A stretch of 26,335 nt of DNA from Zygnema cylindricum (lineage: Eukaryota > Streptophyta > Zygnematophyceae > Zygnematales > Zygnemataceae): the NCBI GenBank assembly GCA_037447655.1, contig JBBHKE010000457.1:1-26335 (forward strand). Direction: 5' to 3'. The notes below the pieces were generated by a model. The model made no database searches and was not told the origin of the DNA. It saw only the letters and a program-made list of their open reading frames with translations. Shown here one piece after another: positions 1 through 9,662 of this stretch. Within the stretch, counting starts at the first letter, position 1. Every line of letters starts with the position of its first letter. A program made the position numbers and the translations under genes.

Positions 1-104
1 CGACGAAACTACTTCGTCGCTGGCACTTCAAATATTCAGCGACGAAAATACTTCGTCGCTGGTCGTCGCTACTTTAGCTACGAGAATGTCTCGTCGCTAA
101 ATGA
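1..104. repeat. Palindromic CGTCGC repeat cluster at window edge
   Basis: The first 104 bases hold several inverted copies of a GCGACGAAA...TTCGTCGC module: two near-perfect hairpins (around 1-22 and 38-62), then single CGTCGCT copies up to about 99. Such subterminal or terminal repeats with a CGTCGCT core are common at ends of plant-type DNA transposons (CACTA- or Mutator-like). The window shows only this edge, no transposase and no partner end, so the class is inferred. It could also be an unrelated satellite fragment. Confidence 0.5.
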
Positions 105-1419
105 GTTCTCAGTACAAAATCCTAACAGGTGTCCCTACGATCTGAAATATGGGCCACAAGTCTACCAAAAATATGTCCACAACATTAGCATATAGGCATA
201 CATGATATTTACAACATATGACATAGTTCACAAAGCCATTTTACCAAGTATACTGAGCATAATATGTGGTTGAAAGTGAGCATGCAGAACGCACCTGTTC
301 TTGTACAAATTACAATTTGCCAACTGTTTTTTATAGGCTTTGCGAGTTGGTACCCTAGAGGAATTTATTCCAAGAATCACAGCGGAACTTATCAGCAATC
401 CCGGAATCAAAATACTCAAAAGTATATATCCAAATGTTGAGGCACGGGGCGTCATCACAAATAGTAATAGCCTCCTAAAAAGTCACACCGCCCTTTCTTG
501 GCCGGGTTGACTGCAGTTGACTTTTGTTAAGCCCTCATTGAAACGGACTCAGGGCAAGCTTATCTGCTGAAATAATGTCAGGACATTGAAAAAGACAACA
601 GAATCTCTTAGTACCTGTCTATCCAAAGGCATGGCTTTTCTTAAACCCTAACACAAAGATAAGATAAGCGTAATCAAAATAGTAGGTTTTTCGTTTGAAA
701 GAAGGCCATTTTTTACAACCACAAAATCCAGATTTTTAAGCAGAAGATTATTAAAAAACCTTTTAACTGGGTCCGACCTATTCCAACCACCAAAAGAAAC
801 TCTTTTCGGACATAAAATCTTGAGGTATTTGACTGCCAAAAATTCCAAATGACCATACCTACATGTAAAACCTCATTGATCTCTACCCTAGCTTTTGTAT
901 TAAATGACAATCTGTTGGATTTCAGATTAAGTTTACTGATTCATTTATCTAATATATCGCAATTCCAGATCAAATAAGCTTGAGCTTTTGGGAACAGATC
1001 CTTTACAAACTGCCAAAGAGCTTTTTTTTTCCCAGTTATAACTTGCAGAATCGGTTCTAAGTATGATTATTAACCAAATCCAGAGGCTACGTCTTCCGCT
1101 TTCCACATTATTATGTGTTTTAGAATCCAAACGCTTATTTTTTAAATGTAATTTGTGATATCTTACTTATGCTCGAAGTCCTAAAAAGTAAAAAAAAGGT
1201 AAGGATCAATAGAAGTGGGATCGATACCCTGGAAAGAGTGTTTCAAAAATTATTGTTGCAGTGGGCATAAAGTGACAGAATCATGACACTACACTAGCAA
1301 CGAGCTGGAACCCTAATTTCTTTTTTCTGCATGAATACAAAGTGACTTCTAGACAGGAATTTCCTATTCGGAGACCCTGCGGTACATGCCCCTTCAAACT
1401 TTCAAATTTTGCCGATTTC
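105..1419. other. AT-rich intergenic stretch, no gene seen
   Basis: There are only short reading frames without recognisable motifs, mostly on the minus strand and overlapping each other. No LTR, TIR pair, tRNA box pair or strong repeat was found by eye. I see nothing functional here. Confidence 0.6.
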
Positions 1420-1437
1420 AAAGTGATCTCGCGCGCT

Positions 1438-1453
1438 TGGAACGGCCGTTCCA
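1438..1453. promoter_or_regulatory. Perfect 16-bp palindrome in CpG-richer patch
   Basis: TGGAACGGCCGTTCCA is identical to its reverse complement. It lies in a locally CpG-rich patch (about 1420-1960) within otherwise AT-rich DNA, 20 bp from a pair of facing CCAAT boxes. This suggests a binding site for a dimeric factor in a promoter-like segment. No gene can be tied to it, so the regulatory role is inference. Confidence 0.3.
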
Positions 1454-1472
1454 CAGTACGCTCGCCGCTCTC

Positions 1473-1498
1473 ATTGGCTGTTCGCAGAACAAGCCAAT
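1473..1498. promoter_or_regulatory. Facing CCAAT boxes forming an 11-bp hairpin
   Basis: ATTGG (1473-1477) and CCAAT (1494-1498) face each other. The whole segment folds as ATTGGC plus TGTTC, a GCA loop, then GAACA plus GCCAAT, with one bulged A. CCAAT boxes bind NF-Y in eukaryotic promoters, and an inverted pair would suit a bidirectional promoter. Neither flank has a gene I recognise; the best downstream frame (1508-1759, 83 codons) has no known motif. Confidence 0.3.
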
Positions 1499-4400
1499 AA
1501 AACGGACTTGAAATGCGTTAACACTTCTTTCCAGGTCCAGTCCTGCGGAACACTTCCCGTTAAACAGGCTCCCCCTTTTAGAGCGACATCGACCTTCCAG
1601 GCAGAGCGGTGGGTTCGGAATTGGCGGCTTTCTGCTAGTGTCAGCATCGAGACGGGTTCCCGTCCAAACGGTTCAACGTATATTTTTCTATATTACTTTC
1701 CGAACAATATTGGCGGTGACACGTGTTCCAAACGGCGCTGTCCTCCGCGGAGTGGCTAGAGAGTAATTGGAATTATCCTATGTGTATCCATGTGGTCGCC
1801 GACGTGTTCTAATCCTTGAAAGTCACAGTACCATACGCATTTGCACATACATATCTTGAAGGCGCCTTTTCGCGCCAGTGGGGCATCGTCGGCGTTGAGG
1901 AGCGCGCGGTTCGGGGAAAGCCGATGGTTTAAGGGAGCAATGGTTTGAAATTTCCAAGGTTTTAACAGCCGAATGTACATGTAACCATACGACACGGTAG
2001 ATCGAAACGTACAAATCACAATGACTTTTAGTGTGCCGAAATTGTACGCACTAAAGTACTAGAAATAGGTCAGTGACTGTAATTGCTAAATACGAGTCTT
2101 ATTTTAACAAAGTACGGCTGAAATTTGAAAGTACATCAACTAAAAACATCAGAATCCTAATTGAGTAGCAGTTTTTGTTTGGTCGTTTTCAAACAAAGTG
2201 TTTCATCTATTGTTATTTTACCTTACCTTTCTCATTCAATTGAATACATACCGAAGACTACTATTATGTATAAAAAGCTACATTGATTCAATACGGGTAA
2301 CTAAATATTACTTATAGTGCAAAAATGGCAAAATATTGCGGCTTTGACGGCTCATACATTCATGCCCTTCAACCTCCATTTTACAATATAAATAGGTTTA
2401 TGATTCATTACATTTGAACTTTCATCTTGAGAAACTAAACATCTAAATTACTACACCCAAAGTGTAGTAACAACTTAATAGTCTTCAAAATAATATTCTA
2501 ACACAAATATTTTTTCATCTATCGGGTTCACGATAGTCACCGGCCATAAACACAATTGTGTAAAATCAAATAGAATAATACACAAAAAAGACACGAAAAT
2601 TGTTACATGAACAATATCAAACAAAATGGTAGGTCGAACACGATGAATAACACTAACAACACTTACAAATGGACTGCATGATCCACAAGTAACTCAATAA
2701 ACACATACATTTTCATAACAAACAAAAAGTGTGAATTGTTATTACAAAATAAACAGAAATTAGCATTTCTATAAATATTATGACATATAGGTAAATGAAA
2801 CAAAAAAAACCTCATAAAATACTGAAACTTCGCTTTAATGTTAAAGGTCATAAGTCGTGGCAAAATTTATAAAATTTGTCGTAAGCTCGTACATTACCTT
2901 TATCCTTGGACAACATTCAGTAATAATGTTGATAAGGTAATAACCAAATTGATTAATGCCTCCCCCTTATTACGTTTGCGTATATAACTTAATAAATACA
3001 TTTTTGATTTTTACACCACTGTTGGTATATTCATCAACTTTTTTTATATGCCAAACGTGTTGGTGAGAATAAAACACACGATTCGTTTTTATGAATATGG
3101 GTATAAAAAATGCAAAATTGTTTAAATAATGGTTTGAAACCCATTCACATAGTGCGGCTACAAAAATCTCACTATTTGTATTATAAATCGCGAAGTAACA
3201 TGTAATGTGAATCGTACTGATGAGATTTTTATTTTTTTATCCAATGTTGTATTACAATAGAGACGAATACGATATATCCTGCAAGCGAGGTACGTAAATG
3301 CGGTACAGGTATCACATCTAATATGCTAGGAGGCCCATTCACTTTGATAAAATATTGAGTATCGCCAACAAGAGTATTAATATTATTAATCGGCATAAAC
3401 CAATCGCTTCGCCAATTGGAAATATAAGATATCTGTTGCAAAACGAAACATATCTTTCCCCGTGAGAAATCGCTCTCATTATCATTAAACTATTAAGCTA
3501 CTAAATGATTTTTGTTTTTAAACTATTAACCTTTTACACTAAATCTCGTTGAAAATGGCATACAGTACAAAAATTGTGTCGTATCTAGAATTAAGTACAT
3601 TTTCAAACCCTTGCATCGCGCATCTAAAAGTTTATCTCAATGGAGTTCACTTGTCGGTACACATGTTTCTTATTGTCATTTGGTCGTAAAATATATCAAA
3701 CGTTATAACGCTGTACGTCGTCTTCTACTTCAGAAGTTCAACCATAAAATATGCCACGTGACGTCTTCGACGACCTTCTTTTATATGTACCACGTTAGAT
3801 GTCATGTTTCTTATGGTTTCGTTTTATATTTTTTGTAGTTGGTTGCGTAGGTTGTGCTCGAAAGCCATACCTCATGATTACGAAAAAAAACATCAATAAA
3901 AATTAAAGATTGTATAAAGATATGCCGGGTAACATTCATATTTCCGTATTACTACATTATTTTGGATATTATATTTTGCTTTTTTTCAACATCGATAATT
4001 ATTATATTGGGTCCAAATCAATATTGTGAAAATTGCGATGCCTTTGGTGGAGCTTTAACCTTCACTGTTTTCCTTCTTTACAAGCAAATGCGAGAAACAA
4101 TTTTACCAACCAAATTTTGTCAAACACATATTATTTATGTACATTTCATGTTGAGGTAATGTAGGCTCTTGCAACCGATAAAAAACACTCCTACTAAAGT
4201 TAGATTGTGCCGGTTCTTAACCTTCCATATCGCATGCGCAATATATCAGTAGCAACGAGTTTCACGACGTGCATAGGCTCACGATGTGGCAATGTGATCT
4301 CTTTTATTTATTTTTAATGTTTGTTGTTTCACAATGTCGAAATTTGTAGCACACGCTTTTCATAAATTACTTTAGATCCAGTTTGGAGATCACTAATTAA

Positions 4401-5097
4401 ACTAACCATTAGATTCTTACGAACATAACCGACAAACCGAAAACAAAAAAAATCATCAGAATTGGAATGTGAGGATTTGGAGCCAATTAGAGCGTTCCGT
4501 CTCTGTTTCAAGTGACGTATTTCACTTTATCTAAGTGAAAAAATATTATAAATTATTAACTCATATTTTTGTCTAAAAGGTTTTCTGTCTACGATTTATG
4601 TTAATGCTTTTTAAAGAACTTTCTTATCTGCATTTGTAAGAACATCTCCAACCAGGTTTACTATTAAGCGATGGAAATCAAAAATTGCAGGAGAAAAGAA
4701 ACTAAAAACACGTGATTGTTTGTTTGTACATTTAAAATTATTTAATTTGTTAATAAAAAGAAAAGAAAAGCGGAAAAGTTGTTCAACTGTTTTAACTTTT
4801 TTATGGATTTGCTATCATGTTTGGACTTTTAGCCAATTCTTCAATCGTGCATTCTTCTTGGAATGAAAAAAAAATGAATAGAAAAGGTGGTTTATTGAGA
4901 ACAAGACAATGAGCATCTTTGAAAGAACTTTACGGTGTTTTTTTGTAAGGTTTGTCATACACATGGTGATTTTTATTGCAACTCTGACATTTGTCGATAT
5001 TGTGTGATTAGATTTTGTGACTATGTTTTGTTAGTTAAAATCATGGCCACTTGTTTGATGTCTATGACAGACACACTCTCATGCATACAAATTTCTT
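1499..5097. other. Long intergenic stretch, no gene supported
   Basis: About 3.6 kb, AT-rich except for a GC-richer first 460 bases. All reading frames are under 90 codons and none shows a domain. I noticed a 10-bp inverted repeat (AAAAATCTCA / TGAGATTTTT) spanning about 3165-3230, but nothing that defines an element. It may be decayed repeat DNA or the flank of a distant gene. Confidence 0.5.
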
Positions 5098-5128
5098 TCT
5101 CGACTCTCTCTCTCTCGCTGTCTTTATC
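5098..5128. repeat. CT-rich simple repeat
   Basis: A short pyrimidine run built on (CT)n, with a TCTCTCTCTC core, shortly before the inferred outer edge of the host A LTR. A simple sequence repeat with no further meaning visible. Confidence 0.5.
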
Positions 5129-5262
5129 TCACCTTTTCCCCTCCTTATTGAATGTGAGGCCATGAAAGGCCGAAAAGAAAAATATGACAAATTATCAAGA
5201 TAGAGAAGACAGGAAAGGAGTAACGACAAACAAGGAAACAAGTGAGAGGTTTGTCGTTCAAG

Positions 5263-5585
5263 TGTCTATTTGATTAGATAATTTACATAGGGACACAAGA
5301 AAGACTTATAGCAAGACGAAGTAAGAGGTAGCCGAAAAGGCTCTAAGAAATACATCTAATCTAGAGCGTAACTTAGGAATGTATAACTAGTTACGGTAAA
5401 AAGGAATCGAAGTCTAAAAATATTCCTACGCAAGAATCATCAATTCTAATAAAGGTATGTACATTCCGCTATATAAAGTACAGAACGCTAAACCAAAGTA
5501 CTAGACTTATAGCGTAGCAACTAGGACTCTAAAAGTAGTGCAGAGAACAACAAGTAGTGTAGAATGCTTTAAGTGTATTTCAACA
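5263..5585 (-). repeat. Host A 3' LTR (outer end uncertain)
   Basis: Read on the minus strand, the RNase H frame is followed by a G-run polypurine tract and then TGTTGAAATACAC, a normal copia LTR start (plus-strand 5585). A TATA-like TTTATATAG lies about 105 bp into the LTR on the minus strand (about 5470-5480), as expected for the U3 promoter. The partner LTR is not in the window, so the other end cannot be set. I chose 5263 because the minus strand reads ...GACA there, but other sites between 5180 and 5265 are possible. Confidence 0.45.
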
Positions 5586-5594
5586 CCCCCCCTC
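5586..5594 (-). other. Host A polypurine tract
   Basis: Minus-strand GAGGGGGGG-type purine run directly before the LTR start. It is the plus-strand DNA primer site used in reverse transcription. Confidence 0.7.
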
Positions 5595-5607
5595 GATTAA
5601 AGCATCT

Positions 5608-6832
5608 TTAGTCACGAAAACCGGCATAGTAAATGTGATGAAGAAATAAGGGACGAGGAAGAGGTTTAGTGAGAAAATCGGCAAGTCGAGAGCCGGAGGC
5701 ACAATGAGAAAACAAAACGGTGCCATCAAAAATTTTATCATGCGTAAAATGAAATTGAATGTCAATATGTTTTGTGCGTGTATGATGGATAGGATTTTTC
5801 ATAAGAGCCAATGCCCCTTGAGAGTCACAAAAAATAGAGGTGGGAGAAGATGGAGGAAAAGAGAGATCGGAAAGAAGGCGTCCAAACCAAATAGCCGATT
5901 TCGTGGCGGTAGTGTCGATCGTATTATTCGCATCCGTCGAGGAAAGAGAAACGGTGGTTCGTTTGCGCGATGACCAAGAGACAAGTCCACCACCTAAAGA
6001 AAAACATACAAGGGAAATGGAACGACTGTCGTCGAGTTGATTTCCCCAATCCGCATTGCAGAATCCAATAATAGAGGTGTCCGGAGAAAAGGAAGAAGAG
6101 GAGGAATGCAAGGGAGGAGAAGGATGGGAAAAAGTGAGGTGAAGATGTTTAGTTCCTTGGAGGTATCGAAGAACATGTTTAGCGGCTTGGAGATGAGTTT
6201 GAGTGGCACAATGTGAAAACTGAGACAAAAGACAAACGGCAATACATATATCCGGCTGTGTACCAAGCATAACATACATCAATTTTCCTACAATTGACTG
6301 ATAAAATGAATTTATATCTCATTGGGCATTCCCATCGGAGGACACTTTGGCGAGAGTGGTATTTGGATCAAGGGGAGTCGCCACCGAATTGCAATCGGAC
6401 ATTTCAAAATGCTCAAGAAGATCAAGAATGTAATGCTCTTGACTCATTTGCAAAATGTGTGAAGACCTTTGTCGTAAAATAGTAATGCCTAAGCAATACT
6501 CAAGATCACCTAAATCGGTCATAGGCCAATAGGACGAGAGAATGCCTTTGACCTGATGAATAGAGGACTTACTAGGACCTGCGAGAATTAAATCATCTAC
6601 GTAAATAATAATGATGATTAACTGGTCATGTGTACCTCTAATATAAATCCCAGGATCTGCACTAATTTCCCTAAAACCTTCTTTAATTAATGATGCGACA
6701 AGGGTTTGATGCCAAACTCTAGGTGCTTGCCTAAGACCATAAATAGATTTACGTAAATGAAAAACAAGGGTTTCGGTACCAAGGACAGCGTAGCCAGGTG
6801 GTTGCTCCATAAAAACATCTTCTACAAGGCTA
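5608..6832 (-). pseudogene. Host A pol 3' part: RT core and RNase H
   Basis: Minus-strand frame with copia RT blocks: MEQPPGY at 6810, YGLRQAP, the catalytic YVDD (about 6603-6592), and DLGDLEYCLGI. One in-frame TGA (about 6319) is followed in the same frame by the RNase H part: QSIVGKLMYVM, CNADWG, SWSSRKRT, CDSQGALAL and TKHIDIQFHF, ending at 5608 just before the polypurine tract. RT copies the element RNA and RNase H removes it. In RNase H the usual STEAEY block reads STDANN, so the catalytic Glu is lost. The upstream side is cut at 6832 by the TIR element. About 20 residues that normally sit before the EEVFMEQPPGY block are missing. A dead fragment, confidently copia. Confidence 0.88.
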
Positions 6833-7363
6833 CACTGCGAATCGTTATTAGTGTCAAAGTTTAAATAGTGTGGAAGATAATTTACCGTAATTGATGCTAA
6901 TTAAAATTTGATTTTTTAAAGGTGTATTCTAATTTCGGTATTATGCTTATTTCAAAAAAACAAAAATGGAATATTCGTCGTACAATTATATACATTAATA
7001 TATGTATCCGTACATGATATTAGAAATCGTACACCGTCGTGAAATATTAATATCCGTACATGCCAGACTAATTTACGTGTCACACTAATCCCGTTTTTTG
7101 AGCGCACGTTCCTATGCATGCGCGTCTGATTTAATTCATTTTTTGTATAATTTTCACTTGAAAAGGTACATTTATGTACGGTTTGACATCAACCGTACAC
7201 CACACTATTTAGATCTTATTGTTCTTTCGTTCCTTACGCTATTTTGTACGGTACCTTAATTAACGCCATGGAAAAATTAAAATCATGTATCGTATTTGAG
7301 GAAAAAAATCAAAATTTTAAGAACCCAAATTAGTGACTTTGTCACTAATAACGATTCGCGGTG
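6833..7363. mobile_element. 531-bp non-autonomous TIR element (MITE-like), TA target duplication
   Basis: The ends are inverted repeats of about 28 bp with two mismatches: left CACTGCGAATCGTTATTAGT, right (reverse strand) CACCGCGAATCGTTATTAGT. Each is flanked by TA (6831-6832 and 7364-7365), the duplication typical of Tc1/mariner-type insertion. It interrupts host A RT, whose frames resume on both sides. The inside is AT-rich with no transposase. It contains a 9-bp inverted repeat TGTACGGTT/AACCGTACA (7175-7199), and the right end contains a second hairpin (ATTAGTGAC-TTT-GTCACTAAT, about 7330-7350). Class by TA duplication is inference; a transposase-bearing relative is not in the window. Confidence 0.75.
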
Positions 7364-7365
7364 TA

Positions 7366-7709
7366 CCTGGTGAAAAGTGCGAATGGAGTCAAACTTAGCG
7401 AAGGGGGCAAAAGTCTCGCTGTAGTCACCGCCCTTTGTCTGTAAGTACCCTTTTGCGACAAGACGTGCCTTGTAACAGTTGACGTACCATCTGCGAGTCG
7501 TTTAATCTTGAAGACCAATTAGAACCAATCGCACAGCGATTTGGAGGAAAATGAAATTACAAAGCGACAGGTATTATTGGTCATTAATGCATCGTACTCT
7601 TGTGTAGCAGCGAGCCGCCACATGTCAACATCAGGGCGTTTTAACGCGACATGTAATGTTCGAGGATCTTTGACGTCAGCAAGGTTGGCGTGAGCAAGAT
7701 TTTCGCGAA
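7366..7709 (-). pseudogene. Host A RT N-terminal part
   Basis: On the minus strand, over two or three frames, this encodes the first copia RT blocks: a WRLAATQEYDAL segment (about 7635-7600), a [10 protein letters not shown] segment (about 7500), a KARLVAKG-like block, an [13 protein letters not shown]-like block (about 7410-7380). Frameshifts and stops split it. It joins across E1 to the host A linker at 14031 and is cut at its other end by the TIR element. Recognition rests on block order and on the flanking host A pieces. Confidence 0.7.
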
Positions 7710-7758
7710 TCTTCTGTTGGTTTTTGGAAACCTTTAGCCCTCTCTATTTCACATTGAG

Positions 7759-7928
7759 ATGATGCCATGCTGCGCTGGTCACACCGCAGTCATAGCAACC
7801 TGGGTAAGAAGGATACTCTGCTGCCATACTGCGCTGGTCACACCGCAACCATAGCAACGTGTATAAGGAAGACGCTCTGTTGCCATGCTGCGGTGGTCAA
7901 GCACCGCAGCCATAGCAGTTTGTGCTGA
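7759..7928. repeat. Three ~60-bp tandem units with GCTGCG hairpins in E1 U3
   Basis: Three successive units start near 7762, 7821 and 7881, each with a GCTGCGCTGGTCACACCGCAG-like dyad followed by CATAGCA. The third contains a perfect 9-bp stem, GCTGCGGTG...CACCGCAGC with a 6-base loop. The 3' LTR has the same array (about 13088-13265) with one extra partial GCTGGCAGCATGC step. Its place just inside the LTR start suggests a U3 enhancer or promoter element; that role is inferred. Confidence 0.7.
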
Positions 7929-8257
7929 GTCATTGTTGGTTAAAGAATAAATTGTCATAGACAAGATTTAGTGTTATTCATAACTCAAGAAGGAGTACAC
8001 AGACTCGGTACACTTCAGGCACACGCGTCAGTCTGCGAGGAAGTTAATATTAGTTGTTCCGGACGGAAAAGTACACCTTCACTTAGGGGGCCTGATTTAC
8101 ACGTGGAGGATCATCTTCAGTGATGAAAGAATGCCCCGACTGTGGATAGAGTCCTCCGTCATTTTGGAAGAAGAACATTGACAAAGCCGTCATTTCAGCG
8201 GACGGACTTTGACCGCGTACTATTCTACCTTAGCGGCTGTTAGCTTTAGGTTTGTGT

Positions 8258-8376
8258 AAATATTGTGAACGGTTGACGCCGGTGTTTTTTTTTTGATAAA
8301 GTTTAGTTTACCAGTCAAAATATTGTGAACGGTTGACGCCGGTGTTTTTTTTTTGATAAAGTTTAGTTTACCAGTC
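8258..8376. repeat. 60-bp tandem duplication in E1 5' LTR
   Basis: A unit beginning AAATATTGTGAACGGTTG and ending TTTACCAGTC occurs twice at a 60-bp period. The 3' LTR (about 13600-13660) has it once. The duplication therefore arose after insertion, or is private to this copy. Confidence 0.9.
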
Positions 8377-8741
8377 GACCACGGTAATTGTGGTATGGTG
8401 TAGATCAACTGTAGGTTCACTTATATATGCAGGACGTTGTAGAATTTGGAGTGAGGAATGCCTTGGATGTAAACTGCGAAGCAGTTTTTGGTTGTTTTTG
8501 AGTTAAAATATCATTGTGATCTTTAGGAAGAATATTGTGAAATTCTGCATGTGGTTTCCTTCGTGTATAGTTTATATTGTGGAAAATTTGCAGACCTAGG
8601 GTGTCAGGTTTGCTTGGGGCTTCATTGCGAAGTCGGTCTTTTGTGGGATATCGTGAGAGTTTCCTCTTTGTGTATTGTTATTATGTTAACTGCTGGTGTT
8701 TTTTTTTTTTTTTTTGGTGTACCAATTGCCTCGTGACAATA

Positions 8742-8754
8742 GGTTATGGGCCCA
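8742..8754 (+). other. E1 PBS, first copy (half-tRNA iMet type)
   Basis: GGTTATGGGCCCA follows the LTR end directly and is the reverse complement of the anticodon stem-loop region of initiator tRNA-Met (UGGGCCCAUAACC). Drosophila copia has the same PBS and is primed by a cleaved 5' half of that tRNA. This differs from the usual PBS that pairs with the tRNA 3' CCA end. Confidence 0.85.
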
Positions 8755-8833
8755 CCCCCACGGATCCTGGTGTTTAATGGGCAAAAGTATTTGTTTTGGG
8801 CGGATTTGGTGTACCAGTTGCCTCAGGACAATA

Positions 8834-8846
8834 GGTTATGGGCCCA
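8834..8846 (+). other. E1 PBS, second copy
   Basis: Identical GGTTATGGGCCCA, 92 bp downstream of the first, created by the tandem duplication. It contains the ATG (8838) that opens into gag. Confidence 0.85.
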
Positions 8847-9662
8847 CCCCCACGGATCCTGGTGTTTAATGGGCAAAAGTATTTGTTTTGGGCGGATTTA
8901 ACTAAGTCGTACCTCAAGCAAGTGAAACTGTATGATGTGGTTTCCAGTGTTCATCTGGATACTGATCCGGAATTTGATAAGAAAAATGAGGATGTTTTGC
9001 ACGCTCTTAAACTACTTTTATCAAAAGATCTGAACATGCAATATATCAATGTCTCTATGGCGTCTAAAATATGGCAGGACTTAAAGGTATCTTATGTGTT
9101 AGCTAGTGAGTAGAATGAGGTTATAACTACTGGGAAAATTTGGGATTATAAGTATACAGGGGGGGATATGAGCTCATATAATAATGGATTGAAACTTCTT
9201 TTGTAGGAAAATGCATGTTCCGGGGGAATTTCCTCCCTATCATTAAGCAATGATTTTAATGAGAGGGCTTCTTACTGAATATAGAGGAGCTCCTGAAAAG
9301 TTAAAGAGGTTAGAGAAGAGTAAATGGAATATAGCTGTAGCACAAGCATATATCTTAGAGGAGGAAGCGACTCAGATAGCATTAAATGGTGGATAGTCAG
9401 CGGTAGGTTACAATGCTTAGACTTATAGACAGGCTGGATTCTCAGGAAATAGAATTTCACACCTAATCCAAACTATAGGCAATATGATAGGTGTGTCTAT
9501 TGCTTTGGTTAAGGTCATGTTTTCCGGCTGTATCCGGGTTTTATAAAAGCATGTGAAACAGGAATTTATCGTGCGGGATGGAAGGTGCTGTCGGAGGATT
9601 CTCCAACCAGAGTGGCGGCATCAAAAATGCCAGTGAAAAATGCGGCGTTCTTTGCAACTGGT
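8838..9662 (+). pseudogene. E1 gag (nucleocapsid) remnant
   Basis: Starts with MGPPPRILVFNGQKY, aligned with the gag starts of E2 and E3, then blocks such as GKIWDYKYTGG (about 9130-9165) and LEEEATQ (about 9354-9375) match E2 gag. The zinc knuckle (9492-9536) reads CVYCFG-stop-GHVFRLYP, with a TAA inside and Tyr in place of the last Cys. Several other stops (first at 9111, a TAG at a Gln position) and indels break it. Gag would form the virus-like particle and bind the RNA. The frame ends at TAG 9663-9665, after which protease continues in the same frame. Confidence 0.85.

Larger units (their letters stand above)
7715..8741 (+). repeat. E1 5' LTR
   Basis: Starts TGTTGGTTTTTGGAAAC and matches 13044-14025 along its length, ending ACAATA just before the PBS (the 3' copy ends ACAACA). 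It is longer than its partner, mainly because of a 60-bp tandem duplication at 8258-8376. It holds the repeat array 7759-7928, a CCGGACGG dyad (8057-8068) and an ATG at 8683 in frame with gag, followed in this copy by TGA (8734) and TAG (8740). Confidence 0.92.
8717..8899. repeat. 92-bp tandem duplication spanning LTR end, PBS and gag start
   Basis: The segment from TGGTGTACCA, through the LTR end and PBS, to TGGGCGGATTT is present twice at a 92-bp period, with a few differences (for example CCTCGTGACAATA versus CCTCAGGACAATA). It gives E1 two PBS copies and two gag starts. Because 92 is not a multiple of three, only the second start (8838) opens into gag. Confidence 0.9.

Noticed and set aside
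1508-1759. 83-codon plus-strand frame in the GC-richer patch
   Set aside because: No recognisable motif, no supporting splice or codon pattern, and length expected in GC-richer DNA.
3611-3838. 75-codon frame rich in His, Tyr and Cys, and similar short frames at 3962-4159 and 4935-5165
   Set aside because: Compositional frames in AT-rich DNA with no domain, no start context and no homologous pair in the window.
7759-7928. E1 LTR array as a CRISPR-like repeat array
   Set aside because: Units are adjacent with no variable spacers, occur in both LTRs, and the setting is a eukaryotic retrotransposon.
8577-8777. 66-codon frame with poly-Phe across the E1 LTR/PBS
   Set aside because: Produced by a T-run in the 5' LTR; the frame in phase with gag is a different one and is supported by the 3' LTR copy.
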